Source: Tachypleus tridentatus
Lineage: Eukaryota; Arthropoda; Merostomata; Xiphosura; Limulidae
Direction of reading: 5' to 3'
Length of the DNA: 64,000 nucleotides
Assembly (NCBI RefSeq): GCF_004210375.1
Contig: NC_134830.1
Span: 44,459,094-44,523,093, forward strand
Both the position numbers and the translations under genes were made by a program. Shown here in pieces: positions 36,551 through 48,461 of this stretch; within the stretch, counting starts at the first letter, position 1, and every line of letters starts with the position of its first letter. The notes beneath the pieces are model-generated. The model did not search any database. It saw nothing but the letters and a program-made list of their open reading frames with translations, and was not told the origin of the DNA.

Positions 36551-36838
36551 GTTTTCGTGACTCTATCCCGTTTTTTATTGTTTTTTACGTAAATTAGTCC
36601 TACATGTCAGGCACTTTGAATAAGGAAAAATTCGTTTCAGCTATTTATTTATCTCAGTGACTTAAAAGCTCTTACAATTCATGACGCTGGTGTTTTGTAT
36701 ATATTGAGGAAAGGTTGTCTTGGTTTATTTGGCTTAGATGCTGAATAAGGCAAAGGCGAGTGTGTCGAAGCGTCACATCTGAGCCAGTTCTGATAAAGCA
36801 GACTCTTTCTTAGTGTATATATATAAGAGAGGGAAAGA

Positions 36839-37119
36839 TCTGTTTGTTTTTGTTTTTCAATTTCACAGAAAGTTACTCGAGGGCTATCTGTGCTAGCTGT
36901 CCCTAATTTAGCAGTGTAAGAATAGAGGGAAAACAGCTATTCATCACCATCCACCGCCAACTCTTGGGCTACTCTTTTACCAACGAATAGTGGGACTGAC
37001 CGTCACATTATAGTGCCCCCACGGCTGAAAGGGCGAGCATGTTTAGCGCGAGGGGGATGCGAACCCCCGACCCTTAGATTACGAGTCGCACGCCTTAACA
37101 CGCTTGGCCATGCCGAGCC
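36839..37119 (-). repeat. SINE-A, full-length with 14-bp target-site duplication
   Basis: Minus copy, tail TGTTTGTTTTTG at the left. Exact duplication AAGAGAGGGAAAGA at 36825-36838 and 37120-37133. One of the youngest-looking copies. Confidence 0.96.
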
Positions 37120-37133
37120 AAGAGAGGGAAAGA

Positions 37134-37559
37134 AAGGAAGAAAAAGTCACTTTCACAATTGTATATAATTTCTGAGTTCACAAAACAATCTACCTAGTCA
37201 TCACTGAATTTCACCAGGGGATTCATTACATTGCTTAACAACCTCACTAGCATCTTTTATTTTATATGGTTGATAATTTGGTATATCTTTGTATTCACTA
37301 TCAACTTTTAATTATTAAATAGTTTAAAAAATATCTTACGAATTTGCAAGACAAAGGTCAACCTATTATGTATCCGAAAATGTCAACTCTCTTTTACTGG
37401 TTGGTGGCGGGCTCTACCGAGTAAAATATTCTAGCGATTAGAAACAGTATTTTTCTACAATGGATCCTCTCTGTTTATATAGCGAAAACGTATGGTGATG
37501 GAACAAAGAATGTAAAAAAATTGTTTCTTTATATAACAGCGTTTCTAAGTGAGATATAT
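37134..37559. other. AT-rich DNA, no gene seen
   Basis: Nothing recognised. Confidence 0.3.
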
Positions 37560-37780
37560 TGGGTGTGTCCAAATGATTGATGTGTCAAGACAGTAAATCC
37601 CAGATTTTATGGTTCGTGTCTTGTTACTACAAAACCTCACCCCTTTCGGCCATTGGTAATCTACAAGGTTGACGATGAAATCCAGCTATTCTATCAAATA
37701 AGGATAACCCAAGCATTACTATTGACGCTGTCATTTAATACTCATTACAGCTACGCGAACGTTGCTTTCCTGTGACTTCG
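37560..37780 (+). repeat. Ancient SINE with SINE-A-like central domain and another head
   Basis: Head GTCCAAATGATTGATGTGTC, B-box-like TGGTTCGTGTC, then ACCCCTTTCGGCCATTGG, TTGACGATGAAATCCAGCTA and GGATAACCCAAG. These align in order with the SINE-A linker and body (CCCTTTCAGCCGTGGG, GACGGTCAATCCCACTATTC, AGTAGCCCAAG) at low identity. Confidence 0.5.
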
Positions 37781-38063
37781 CGAGAAAAATTCGAAAACGA
37801 AACGAATCCGCGAAATTATTTTTTGCTGCATGTCTTTAAGTAAATGACATGAAAACGAAAACCCGAAGTCTTGAAAATAAACCCGTTTACTGAGAGATCT
37901 TCAAAAAGTGCTTTCAGCTGTCTGTGGTATTTGATGTCATGCGCATTCCAGGCCACAGTCGTATGTAGTAGATATCTTAAGTCATTGTTGTGTAGAATTA
38001 TACACAATCTATTCTTCAAGTTAAAATAGTTTTACTTAATGTGCGTGATTTCATCCCTCTTAC

Positions 38064-38142
38064 CGGTGCCTTCGTCGGACAACAACACACTGAGCCCGTA
38101 AGCTACTGCAAGAGCGCTCAGAAATAGAAGATATTTCAACAT
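38064..38142 (-). CDS. Signal-peptide exon of a probable secreted protein
   Basis: ATG at 38142 opens a 26-residue segment starting MLKYLLFLSALAVAYG and continuing LSVLLSDEGT. It has a basic residue at position 3, a hydrophobic core, and small residues at a plausible cleavage site around AVAYG-LS. The frame runs into ACCG|GTAAGA, a strong splice donor, after 79 nt (phase 1). A short first exon carrying a signal peptide and ending in phase 1 is a common layout of secreted animal proteins. The 68-residue frame just downstream (38019-37816) is close enough to be a retained continuation but has no family features. The mature protein cannot be identified. An ATG further upstream opens only a four-codon frame. 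Confidence 0.5.
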
Positions 38143-38485
38143 GGAGAACAGTCCGTGTATAACTTTACTTATTAAATTAACTTCATTGTGAATGTTAAAA
38201 ACAACCAAGACGTTCCTTTCAACTCAAATTTCAGCTTAGTTGAAATAATAAATTGTTGTGATCTACTATTGATATGATTTAACAGAGATGTGTTTAAACA
38301 AACGTATTAATTGATGTAAAGATCGCTGTAGTTTTGATATACATTTTTAACGAAAGAATATTTTTATTTACTGTTAAACCAGTATTTTCTTATTGAACAA
38401 CTTTGCGCTCCTGCATATGCTGTGTCTAATACAACAATTTTCTAAAGACAACTTCTATACCTTATAAAATAAAACATTAGCAAGT
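38143..38485 (-). promoter_or_regulatory. 5' flank of the signal-peptide exon
   Basis: AT-rich. On the minus strand GTTATACAC lies about 15 bp before the ATG, too close for a TATA box. No clear promoter element could be picked out. Confidence 0.25.
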
Positions 38486-39551
38486 AAATCGTCCAAGTTA
38501 TTCTATACTAGCGACAGTAAAGATAAATCGTCCAAGTTATTCTATACTAGCGACAGTAAAAATAAATCGTCCAAGTTATTCTATACTAGCGACAGTAAAG
38601 ATAAATCGTCCAAGTTATTCTATACTAGCGACAGTAAAATTAAATCGTCCAAGTTATTCTATACTAGCGACAGTAAAAGTAAATCGTCCAAGTTATTTTA
38701 TACTCGCGAGAGTAAAAGTAAATTGTCCAAGTTTTCTATACTAGCGACAGTAAAAGTAAATTGTCCAAGTTATTTTATACTCGCGAGAGTAAAAGTAAAT
38801 CGTCCAAGTTTTCTATACTAGCGACAGTAAAAGTAAATCGTCCAAGTTATTTTATACTCGCGAGAGTAAAAGTAAATTGTCCAAGTTATTTTATGCTCGC
38901 GACAGTAAAAGTAAATCGTCCAAGTTATTTTATACTAGCGACAGTAAAAGTAAATCGTCCAAGTTATTTTATACTAGCGACAGTAAAAGTAAATCGTCCA
39001 AGTTATTTTATACTCGCAACAGTAAAGTAAATCGTCCAAGTTATTTTATACTAGCGACAGTAAAAGTAAATCGTCCAAGTTATTTTATACTCGCAACAGT
39101 AAAGTAAATCGTCCGTTATTTTATACTAGCGACAGTAAAAGTAAATCGTCCAAGTTATTTTATACTCGCAACAGTAAAGTAAATCGTCCAAGTTATTCTA
39201 TACTAGCGACAGTAAAAGTAAATCGTCCAAGTTATTTTATACTCGCAACAGTAAAGTAAATCGTCCAAGTTATTCTATACTAGCGACAGTAAAAGTAAAT
39301 CGTCCAAGTTATTTTATACTCGCGACAGTAAAGTAAATCGTCCAAGTTATTCTATACTAGCGACAGTAAAAGTAAATCGTCCAAGTTATTTTATACTAGC
39401 GACAGTAAAGTAAATCGTCCAAGTTATTCTATACTAGCGACAGTAAAGTAAATCGTCCAAGTTATTCTATACTAGCGACAGTAAAGATAAATCGTCCAAG
39501 TTATTCTATACTAGCGACAGTAAAGTAAATCGTCCAAGTTATTCTATACTA
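38486..39551. repeat. Minisatellite, 39-bp unit, about 27 copies
   Basis: Unit TAAATCGTCCAAGTTATTCT then ATACTAGCGACAGTAAAAG. Variants TACTCGCGAGAG, TACTCGCAACAG and TTTTATAC define subtypes. In 38900-39350 two subtypes (ACTAGCGACAG and ACTCGCAACAG) tend to alternate, forming dimers. The longest array in the window. Plus frames at 38761-39107 are repeat-derived. It ends next to the transposase relic. Confidence 0.97.
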
Positions 39552-39589
39552 GTAAAGACAAATGGTTGAATGGAAGATAAGAATAGAAG

Positions 39590-40100
39590 CCTTCTCTGTG
39601 TGAGCTCATACCCTGTTTGCCTTTTTTTTTCATACAAAGTGGGTATTTCTGTACGGAGAAACAAGTTCAGAATATTAGTACGATAGTAAGAAAAGTTCAC
39701 TTTGCCGTTTTCATTCCTTTTCCTGATCCATAACTTGATCTTAGTGCAATATCCATCTATGATTATGAATCCCTTCGCGAACGTTTTTTGAAGTGCCATA
39801 TACCACTTTTGAATATTTATTTCACCAACTGACCGACAGAAAAAGGGTGGTACTTGTTACAGTTAGTAATGAACACAAATGTTTCGTCAAATGTTACTAT
39901 GAACTGACTTTTTCCACAGCTGTACACCTTTCATATAGTTTTATATAATTAGTTTTTATTTCTTATATATATGTCATGGTAGCAGCTTGTGTACGTTTGA
40001 CTTGTGCCGTTTTTGGAACGAAGATCCTTCTTAATTATGTTATATAATGTTGCTTAAGGCACATGGACGGCTTTTGCCACTCAGCTTTGCACTCGTAACA
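39590..40100 (-). pseudogene. Decayed Tc1/mariner-type transposase
   Basis: Three pieces match the order of a Tc1/mariner DDE transposase. At 40053 downward, YNIIKKDL resembles the end of the helix-turn-helix DNA-binding part. At 39897-39855, VTFDETFVFITN carries the first catalytic Asp in its usual DE(T/A)F setting. From 39790, a block starting FAKGFIIIDGY and running through KVNFSYYRTNIL to EIPTLYEKK matches the strand region before the second catalytic Asp. The first two pieces share a frame with two stops between them; the third is in another frame, so the gene is dead. The part with the second and third catalytic residues is missing. In its place the 39-bp tandem array begins. No terminal inverted repeats were found by eye. 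Confidence 0.65.
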
Positions 40101-42397
40101 TTTACCTGTTACGTAAATTTTGTTTTGTTTACCATAGCTGAGTTGTAATTTGTTGTAGGTATCTTTCTCGATGGTCCTGGTAGCTCAAGCTAATCCATAC
40201 TATTTTGTTTTCCAGTACAATTAGTACAATGAATATATTGTAAACTACAAATTTAAGATCTGAATACATCTTTATTATAAGAATGTATTAATATTTTGCA
40301 TCTAAAGGGGTTGTTATATACCCTTCACAAAAGCGATCAACTTCCGATAGTATCACACTATCTACGAAATGTCAAATTTCGGTTCCAACGCAACTGTATC
40401 TAGGTTGCAGATTTGACTTTTCGATTTTTTTGAAACTTAAAATGCATCATAAAAACTGGATAAAGCTCAACTTTTAAATTATGAAATTTACTTTGATACC
40501 ATTTTAACATCATAAAAAGTGTAAACAACAGAATGTGCAAGTAAACAACATACATTGAAATGTACAGAAAACAATTACAGATATAGGCAGTTCAATAAAC
40601 ATAGGAGCAGGTCGTATATAATCATTTGATATTGTTTGTTTCTTCTGATTTTTTTGTTCATAGAGTAATTAGTTTAATTTCATTCACGGACAAACTGATT
40701 AATTCCATTAATAGAAACTAAACGAGCTCTATGCTAACGTGAGAAAAATCAACCCTTATTTCATCTGAATCCTTCACAATTAGTATGAAAAATATCCCAA
40801 GTGTCCCTAACGTTGGATTATCAGATCACATTTGGACTGTACTCTGCATGGTCGCTGTTATAAGAATCTACAATTGTCACTCAAGCTTGAAATAATGACT
40901 TCAAATATGGACGTTAGATGGAGTAATTCGTGATATCTCGTCCTGTTAATCTTGTGAAATACCCTTGTGTTAATTATGTACTACTAATGTGTTCTATGAT
41001 GTTACTTTGAAGAATGCACGTGAATGACGTGTATCGCCTACATGACATCTGATCATCTAGAATGTTCTGGAGAGATCCAATTATAAGCTTCTCTTTTGGA
41101 CTGTAACAGTAAATCTAATAAAAGTGATTTCGATGATCACACCAACATCTACAGCTTTACTGAGTCTCTTCATGAAAAATGCAAGTCAACTCTTGTGAAC
41201 TATATAGGTAAATACCAAAAAAAAGTACAATAATTCATTTTTCATTACCCATCTACCCATCTCATCATCATCAATACATCCATTTACTAAGTACAGACTA
41301 TCTTCCATCCGTCTCTCTATTTATCGATTTTATCCAATTAATAATTCGTAGGCGTAACTGTTTGTTGTTCTTCAATTTCGCGCAAAGATACACGAGGGCT
41401 ATTTTAAATAAGTATAATATTGCCTGACAGTATATATATATATATGTATATTTACTTTTCATTAAATTAAAATGTTTTCTAATTAAAACACATTTTAGAC
41501 ACGATAAGAAGTTTTTCTTTACAATATATATACATATACATACATACAATAGAAGAGAAGAAAGAATATATTTCAGTCATAGTGTCTAACTTTGAAGAAT
41601 CAAGTTGTATATAGTACAGTGTCAAATGTTAAATCTTCATTAAAGAGTATATGATACGAGTCTGCGTTCCCAGAGGTATTAAAGAAATACAAATTAACGA
41701 GCAGTATTTTCCAGTAGGTGTTCTTATGAATTCTATGCATTTGTGCATGTAAATATGAACACTGTGTTCGTAACATATTTTTAGACTTCATCCCAAATGT
41801 TCATATCTTGTTTAATGCCTACTTTATTAAACATATTTTTGTCCTTGGAACTTCGTGACCAATCTTTATGACATCTACGGAACCCTCATCCTTCTTTGAA
41901 TTAGTGCATGCTTACAACAAAGAGATCTCCTTGCAAGCGTGGCATCACGTGCGATTACTCGTCTTCCACGTTCTTTCCTTTTGGAGCATGGGTCACGATG
42001 TGTGTATGCAACCGACACGTGAGGATTGACTCATTAAAACTGGCACTCTACATCCTAGTCTTGTAATAAGCTTAAATTTACCAGACTGTGGTTAAACAAT
42101 GTCTTCGACGTTTTATATGGACTTCCTATGGTGCTATGATATTTTCTACATTTCCATGTGTTGCAACTGACATAGCCAGTCTTATCACTTGAGAATTTTT
42201 GAAAGCATATAAGAACATAATTAAACTTTATATATATTCAAGTTTTTCATAGTTTTCCTTTATTTCTATAATTATAGTCAACTTCTATATGAGTGAATAA
42301 ACTTTAACATTATCCGAACTATATAAACAGTGAAAGTTGTTTCTTATTAAGTATCATACAAACAGGTCTTTTATTTGCTGTTGTCCTTAAAATCTAT
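40101..42397. other. AT-rich DNA, no gene seen; tiny SINE fragment
   Basis: A SINE-A 3' fragment (minus, 41361-41404: TTCAATTTCGCGCAAAGATA then CACGAGGGCTATTT) lies here. The stretch 41820-42060 reads on the minus strand as a basic segment (CSKRKERGRRVIARDATLAR) that could be part of a decayed transposase, not identified. TA-rich runs lie near 41430 and 41530. Confidence 0.35.
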
Positions 42398-42650
42398 AAA
42401 ATATCATAAGATAGTTTTTTGATAAACATATGATTCAAAATATCATCAGATAGTTTAATAATAAACATACAATACAAAGTATCATCAGATAGTTTAATAA
42501 TAAACATACAATACAAAGTATCATCAGATAGTTTAATAATAAACATACAATACAAAGTATCATCAGATAGTTTAATAATAAACATACAATTCAAAATTCA
42601 TCAAATAATCTTATAATAAACATTTGTTACAAAATATTATCAGATTACTT
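42398..42650. repeat. Tandem repeat, 39-bp unit, about 6.5 copies
   Basis: AAAGTATCATCAGATAGTTT followed by AATAATAAACATACAATAC; central copies are identical, the outer ones diverged. The 66-codon minus frame (42594-42394) is the repeat read in frame. Confidence 0.95.
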
Positions 42651-42697
42651 GTGCTATATATTTTTTACTTTATTACTATGACCTCGTTTTACATTGT

Positions 42698-42985
42698 CCA
42701 ATAACTTGAGGTTCATTATCGTTGCACGTTCTGTATACAATAACTTGAGGTTCATTAATGCTATACATGTTGTAGACAGTAACTTGGGGTTCATTAATGT
42801 TTTTCATTCTTTAAACAGTAACATTAGGTTTGTGTATACTATACATGCTATACCCAGTAAATAAAGTTTAAGTTGTTTTGTATTTTATGTATTATGTAGT
42901 AGCATCAGGTCGTATTGTGATAAACATATTATACATAGTAACGTGATGTTGTTTTACATTAAATATGTTGAACACGAAAAGAAAT
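42698..42985. repeat. Degenerate tandem repeat, about 48-bp unit, about 6 copies
   Basis: CAGTAACTTGAGGTTCATTA then ATGCTATACATGTTGTA, decaying to the right. Confidence 0.75.
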
Positions 42986-43195
42986 ATGAAAACAGTTTAA
43001 TAAACAATGTCATGACATTATAATACCCAATCTATGCGATTCATTGAATGTGGAGATTTGAATGTGCATTTAATCGAACGATATGTGCTTCTATAATTGT
43101 GTACTAATTTTCTACAATTACTTTAAATTACCTAAACCCTTATTTAAATTCAATGAAATGCAATGAATGACAAAAAATGTTATTGCCATTCGAAA

Positions 43196-43311
43196 GTTCC
43201 CTGGTGGAACAGCGGTAAGTTTACGAACTTATAACGCTAAAACCCGGAGTTTGATCCCCTGCGGTGAACATAGCAGATTGCCCAAAGTGGTTTTGCTCTA
43301 AAACAAACAAA
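43196..43311 (+). repeat. SINE-B copy
   Basis: GTTCCCTGGTGGAACAGCGG head, ACTTATAACGCTAAAA anticodon-arm region, B box GAGTTTGATCCCCT, AACATAGCAGATTGCCC, TGGTTTTGCT and an (AAAC)n tail. Confidence 0.85.
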
Positions 43312-43454
43312 TAAGCAGTCACTTAAAGAAACAAAATTTACAATCATGCGTTAAGACAAAACACAAATTATTGCTTTACAAAATGAAAAACTCGGTAGCA
43401 TATTACCAGAATAGTATCTAACAAGTGCGATTCAGTTTGGTATGTTTAATTTGT

Positions 43455-43645
43455 TTAGAAAATTCGTGGTAAGCTACAAAAGGACTGTCTGTGCATAGTC
43501 GTCCCTAATATTGAACTTAGATGTTAGAGAGAATGCAGCTAATCAAAAGTACTTACTGCCAACTCGAATTTTTGTGACTATGGGCAACGAACCGCAAATC
43601 CTCGGGTTCACAATTCGAGCGCGGTATCCACTAGGTCAAACACAG
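43455..43645 (-). repeat. SINE-A-like, strongly diverged
   Basis: Minus copy recognised by order: AATTCGTGGTAAGCTACAAA, CGTCCCTAATATTGAA, GCAGCTAATCA, TGCCAACTC, then a head with GAACCGCAAATCCTCGGGTT. The linker is mostly deleted. The 104-codon plus frame over it is accidental. Confidence 0.55.
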
Positions 43646-44799
43646 GTAAAGCAAACAAAACAGTTAAATTCGGCTAAAGCAAATCAAACAGTCAAACACG
43701 AAAGACATTTTGTCTGTAATGGTGTGGAGATGTTTTCCTGCTACAGAAGTGGAACGTTATTGACAAAATTGATTAATGTAATATCATCTTGGTTTGTTAC
43801 GAAATTTATTTGGCCTTGGTTTTAATTTTTTCAAGAATTATAGTATAATATGACCTACCAAATAAAGACTAACCTGAAGGATAATGAAATAGCTGGTGAT
43901 AAGAACGTCATCAAATAATTGGCCGATGTTACTTCAACTGAAAATTTGTGGCATTCTAATATTCCTCTTACCTCCTTCTAACCCTATTTCAGAATCCTAT
44001 CTATCAATTATTTTACTAGTGGATTAAAAGGGACTACTGTCCTTCAATGTCTTTGGAGATTCCATCATCCCAAAATTAACGATTCGTTTCTTTTTCTTTT
44101 TACAGTTTCAGTTTGTATGCCGTGTAACATAGTTTTAAACAATCTCTGCTATCATCAGACTCCCATGCTTATGTGAGTCATTCACATAAGCTGTACACAA
44201 TAACTTTAGCGTTAAAGTTATGGAACCAAGTACCATATGTGCAAATTTGGTACGTTTTACTCCATTTTATCTCTGAAAACTCCACATTTAAGACGTGATC
44301 GTCTTAAATATTAGGGTTTCTTTATATAATCATCACGTGTACTCTATATTGAGCATGATATTTTCAGCAATACGTCATCTTAATTGAAACCAATGCTCCT
44401 GAGGAAAGAGAGGTTAGCTATAACGTTCATACACTTTGAATGCCCAATGTCTTTATTGTTATTGTCTTATTGAAAATATTGTTTGAACATCAATCAAAGG
44501 CAACAGTGAATCCAAAGCGATAGTAATAGCAAATTCTTATAGTAATCTATTAAAGAAATCTCATTGTTAAGAATGTGAATAAATGCATTTAGTTAAAAAT
44601 CAAGTTCAAGGACACCACCTCACTCACCAATCACACGAAAGTTTTCCAGTGTCTATACGTATGGCACATGTGTTTTGTGTCAAATAAGTAGGGTTTTATA
44701 ATAAGATTGCGTGAGTCCTGTGGTATAGGTTTGGTTGGAAATAAAATGTTTCTAAATTAGTTTATATTTTACATAACAAACCGACATATTCGTACAAGT
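43646..44799. other. AT-rich DNA, no gene seen
   Basis: An acceptor-like TTCTTTTTACAG (44093-44104) has no open frame worth noting behind it. Confidence 0.3.
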
Positions 44800-44973
44800 T
44801 CAAAGATAAGATGGTTGTATGATTTTTTTTGTTCTTCTTAAGACTTCTTCTTCGTAAAGATTGCCAAGATATTTTGTCCTAGGTGGATCCTCAATTAAAT
44901 CCTCGACAAAATTTTCCCATTCAGCAGAGTGTGTTGGAGACCAGTTCCGGAGGAAAATAGCTCCAACCACCAT
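44800..44973 (-). pseudogene. Unidentified coding-like segment of 57 codons
   Basis: ATG at 44973 (minus) opens a frame with a strongly protein-like composition: Trp, acidic and basic residues (WSPTHSAEWENFVEDLIEDP, then TKYLGNLYEEEVLRRTKK). A stop lies two codons upstream. About 350 bp further upstream on the same strand another short open piece reads ERKILCAEQHDAMMRAISK. Together they suggest a decayed gene or transposon with frameshifts on the minus strand across 44800-45400. I recognise no family. Confidence 0.2.
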
Positions 44974-46057
44974 TTCTTAAGAAATTCTCATAGTTAAATT
45001 AAAGAAAGCTGGAACTGCAAAGCCAGATGCACGTTGAAAGAACAAAAGCCTTTGAAAGTTTGTAAGAAGAAGGACTTGCTCGCTATTCTTACAAACTGGA
45101 GAGTTCTCTACCTGACCGCACAGTACATGACAGGAAATATTGGCGAGCTAGAAAATTCACCATTTCAGTAATGTGATAATACCAGCTCACGATGAAGACT
45201 GGAAATAGTTCTTAAAACTTTACAGGTCTTTTCTTTATCCACTTTCTGTCGTTATGGTCTGCTCACACATTGTCTGTTTCACTTCATGTTGTCCATTGTT
45301 CGAGCACCTTTGAAATAGCTCTCATCATCGCGTCATGTTGCTCTGCACACAGGATTTTTCTTTCGAACATCTACCAGCAATATCTTACATTGTAGAACAC
45401 TTGAGCTAACTGGAATATTAAATACTTTTTTATCCAGTAAACATTTTCCTTTATATCTGATTTTCCAGGAGCTCATACGTCATACGATCTCCATTGAAAA
45501 AAAACATGAATATTTCTCGCGTCTCTTAACATTGGCACTATCATCATAAAAATACTGTTTTGTCGTCTTAATTCGTCCTGACTTCACACAGAGTGAATGA
45601 ATTTTCTCGCTAGAAACAAAGGATTCAGTTGCCTCTTCATAGTTAGTGTAGTAACATATCGAATCATTCGTACTAAAGCATTCATGTCGCAACACAGTGG
45701 AAATAATCACAACATTTCGATAGTGTTTGATAATGGAAATTACTGGCCATGCGCATTAACTACTAGGCCACTCCTGATCTCCTAGAATAGATGACGAACG
45801 AACTTCTTCTCTATGATTATACTGTAACACAGTGATAAAGCATTTTTTTTTTACATTTAATGCCCTCAAGGATAATGTAAGAGTAAAGGAACAGCGTAAA
45901 ATACAAAAATCTTATGTTTCTACATGTCTTATGAGAACTAATTTGATGTGGAATTTTAGCTCAAATGTATCGATAAGCAGTGAATATGTGTTGCTTGTTA
46001 TAAATCAAAAGGATCTAAAAATGTGGTATTTGTTCCATCAAGTTTGGTTATGTTAAT
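44974..46057. other. No intact gene; possible decayed coding region at the left
   Basis: Up to about 45400 the minus strand holds scattered protein-like pieces (see the 57-codon segment). At 45738-45782 a short tRNA-head-like GTGGCCTAGTAGTTAATGC (minus) may be a SINE scrap. The remaining frames (45480-46056) show nothing recognisable. Confidence 0.3.
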
Positions 46058-46302
46058 GGAACTTTCGCGCAAGGGCTATCTGCGCTATCCGTCCCTAAGT
46101 TAGCAGTGTAAGACTAGAGGGAAGGAGCTAGTCATCAACACTCAAGGCCAACTCTTGGGCTACTCTTTTACCAATGAATATTGGGATTGATTGCACTTGT
46201 AACGCCCCCACGGCTGAAAGGGCGAGCATGTCTGATGTGACAAGGATTCGAACCCGCGATCCTTGGATTACGAGTCGAGTGCCTTAACCACCTGGCCGTG
46301 CC
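46058..46302 (-). repeat. SINE-A, slightly truncated at both ends
   Basis: Minus copy beginning TTTCGCGCAAGGGCTATCTG (tail missing) and ending in the head at CCTGGCCGTGCC. B box GATTCGAACCCGCGATCC. Confidence 0.92.
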
Positions 46303-46756
46303 ACCACCCCCGTTTCATCAGTCTATACTGATAAATATTTTCATGGATATAATCCACTTTCTACTTTTCTCATAAAATCATTACTGAATTTCGTTCACAC
46401 TTCATCATTACCGAGCTATTCCAATTGCGATGTCTTTATGAAGTAATAATACTTAACAATAAAAATAACCTTAAGGATATTTGAAAACGTTGCTTGTACT
46501 TTAAAAATAGGCCAAACAGATTACACACTTTCACGTACTTGTAAAATGTTAAGATATAATAACAAATACGTAACTGCCAATATGATTAACAACATAGGCG
46601 TAATATTATCTTAGTTTTAAATAAGCTATTGTAGGAATTTTTTTTCTTCAAAAATATATAAAACAAAAAAATAAAAACATTTGATCCATCAGGAAATATT
46701 GAATAATAATATGGCACATTCACTTAATAGAAAGTCACATAACAATTCAGAACCAA
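46303..46756. other. AT-rich DNA, no gene seen
   Basis: Nothing recognised. Confidence 0.3.
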
Positions 46757-47060
46757 TATCTAATTACAAGTCAGTTAACGATGAAATACATCTGTCTGAT
46801 TGTAAATCATGTAGCAATGAGTACATCTCTCTAATTATAAATATTGTAACTATAAACACATCTATTTAATCATAAATCACGTGACAATGCAGTACATCTA
46901 TCTAATTGTAAATCACATGACAATGCAATAAATCTATCTAATTGTAAATCTCGTAATAATGTATTAAGTTTATTTAACTGTAAATCATTCAACAATGCAG
47001 TACATCCGTCTAATTGTAACTCATTTAACAATGCAGTACAGATATCCATTTGTAATTTTT
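46757..47060. repeat. Degenerate tandem repeat, 36-37-bp unit, about 8 copies
   Basis: TCTAATTGTAAATCACATGA then CAATGCAGTACATCTA, with diverged outer copies. Confidence 0.85.
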
Positions 47061-48236
47061 ACGTTTTGTAAACCTAAAAGTCTCCTTCAACTGCAAGCAT
47101 GCCAGTGTATAGAGGTTGAAAGTACAGAAGGTTTAACATTAACATTATTATCAATTTATCTTTATATTGATTATTAGAACTCACTGACAACACATTTTGG
47201 TGATACGTAGCATTCATCTCAACAGCAAATATGTAATGAAGTCATGCTATCTCATCATATCATATTCATTATATCTTAAAATTACTTAAATAGCTGATAT
47301 TATATCCGTAGCTCTCCACTTGAAAGAGGTATTGTTTCTCTTTTGCGTAACTAGATGAAAATGTAAAAATTGGAAAGAGAAACAACAACAACAAGGCAGA
47401 TTTAATAACAGTGAATCGTACGTTTTCTTGCCAGTATCTAAACGTGTCTGTAGAACGAAATACAGTTCATTTAAACAGAAGTTCTTGTAGAAATCTTTAT
47501 GGCTAGTAAATATCTGCCACCTTAGTAAAGACTGTAGATATTAAGGCCGAACCTCGCCTTCATACTTGCTCATAACAGCCAACTCGAGCTAGAATCAGAA
47601 GTTCGGAAGATGTCCATACGAGTTTTGTTGACACGAGCCTCTCAGGATCGAAGCAGAAAGTTTGCTAAGCACTTGAGGTTCTGTTTTGTCTCTACCCGGT
47701 GGGCTGCTAACTTCCTAGCATGCCTTCCTTGGTGGTCTGATGCTATTGCAGGTACCTTGTGACTGGCGAAACTGACAACCAGAGCAGACTTAGAAAAAAA
47801 ATCTAAAAACTCCACATACGTGTATGTACTACAAATACCTTCTTTAAGCCAGAAGTTTGCATTACGCGCTAGTTACCAATATAGATTTTTGTTGTCTTTC
47901 AAAACTTATATTTGTCGATTTTAAATTCTTTGAATTAGAATAAGACTCTTTTTTTTTATTTAACGTAGAGGGATTAATACGGTAGGATCTCTGTTACGTA
48001 TTTCGGTCAAACAGCAAGAAATAATGTTCAACGTTTTATATTTACATTAAATGGTCAGTAACATTGACACTTCAAATTATTTAACTGTTGTAGCGCAAAA
48101 ACTGGGACTTGCTGATCTATAGCATATGTCTCATGTGCACACTTCTATCATGGCATCCCCTTTACATATGAAAGTCCACTGATGACTTTTAATATGTGAT
48201 ATAGTGCCATAAACTAGCCCTCTGCGTCCGTGCTAC
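47061..48236. other. No gene seen; GC-richer patch
   Basis: 47540-47790 is GC-richer than its surroundings with stops in all frames. Could be old transposon or non-coding exon sequence; not recognised. Confidence 0.3.
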
Positions 48237-48461
48237 AACGAACTGACATTTGTCACAGTACCGGGCTTCTCCGATCTAACATTTGTTATAATGCCACCTT
48301 ACCCCAGACCCGTGCGATTGTACATGTACAACAGAGATCTGACGTTTGTTATAAGGCCACCTCAAGCCAGACCTGTGCGATTGTACAACAGAGATCTGAT
48401 GTTTGTTATAAGGCCACCTCAAGCCAAACCTGTGCGACTGCATAACAGAGATCTGACGTCC
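48237..48461. repeat. Tandem repeat, 57-bp unit, 4 copies
   Basis: GATCTGACGTTTGTTATAAG, then GCCACCTCAAGCCAGACC and TGTGCGATTGTACAACAGA. The first copy is diverged. The unit is a multiple of three, so three overlapping frames stay open over it (48230-48497) without being genes. Confidence 0.92.

Noticed and set aside
41820..42060. Second transposase relic (basic stretch on the minus strand)
   Set aside because: Arg/Lys-rich wording recalls a Tc1 N-terminal part, but no order of motifs could be shown.
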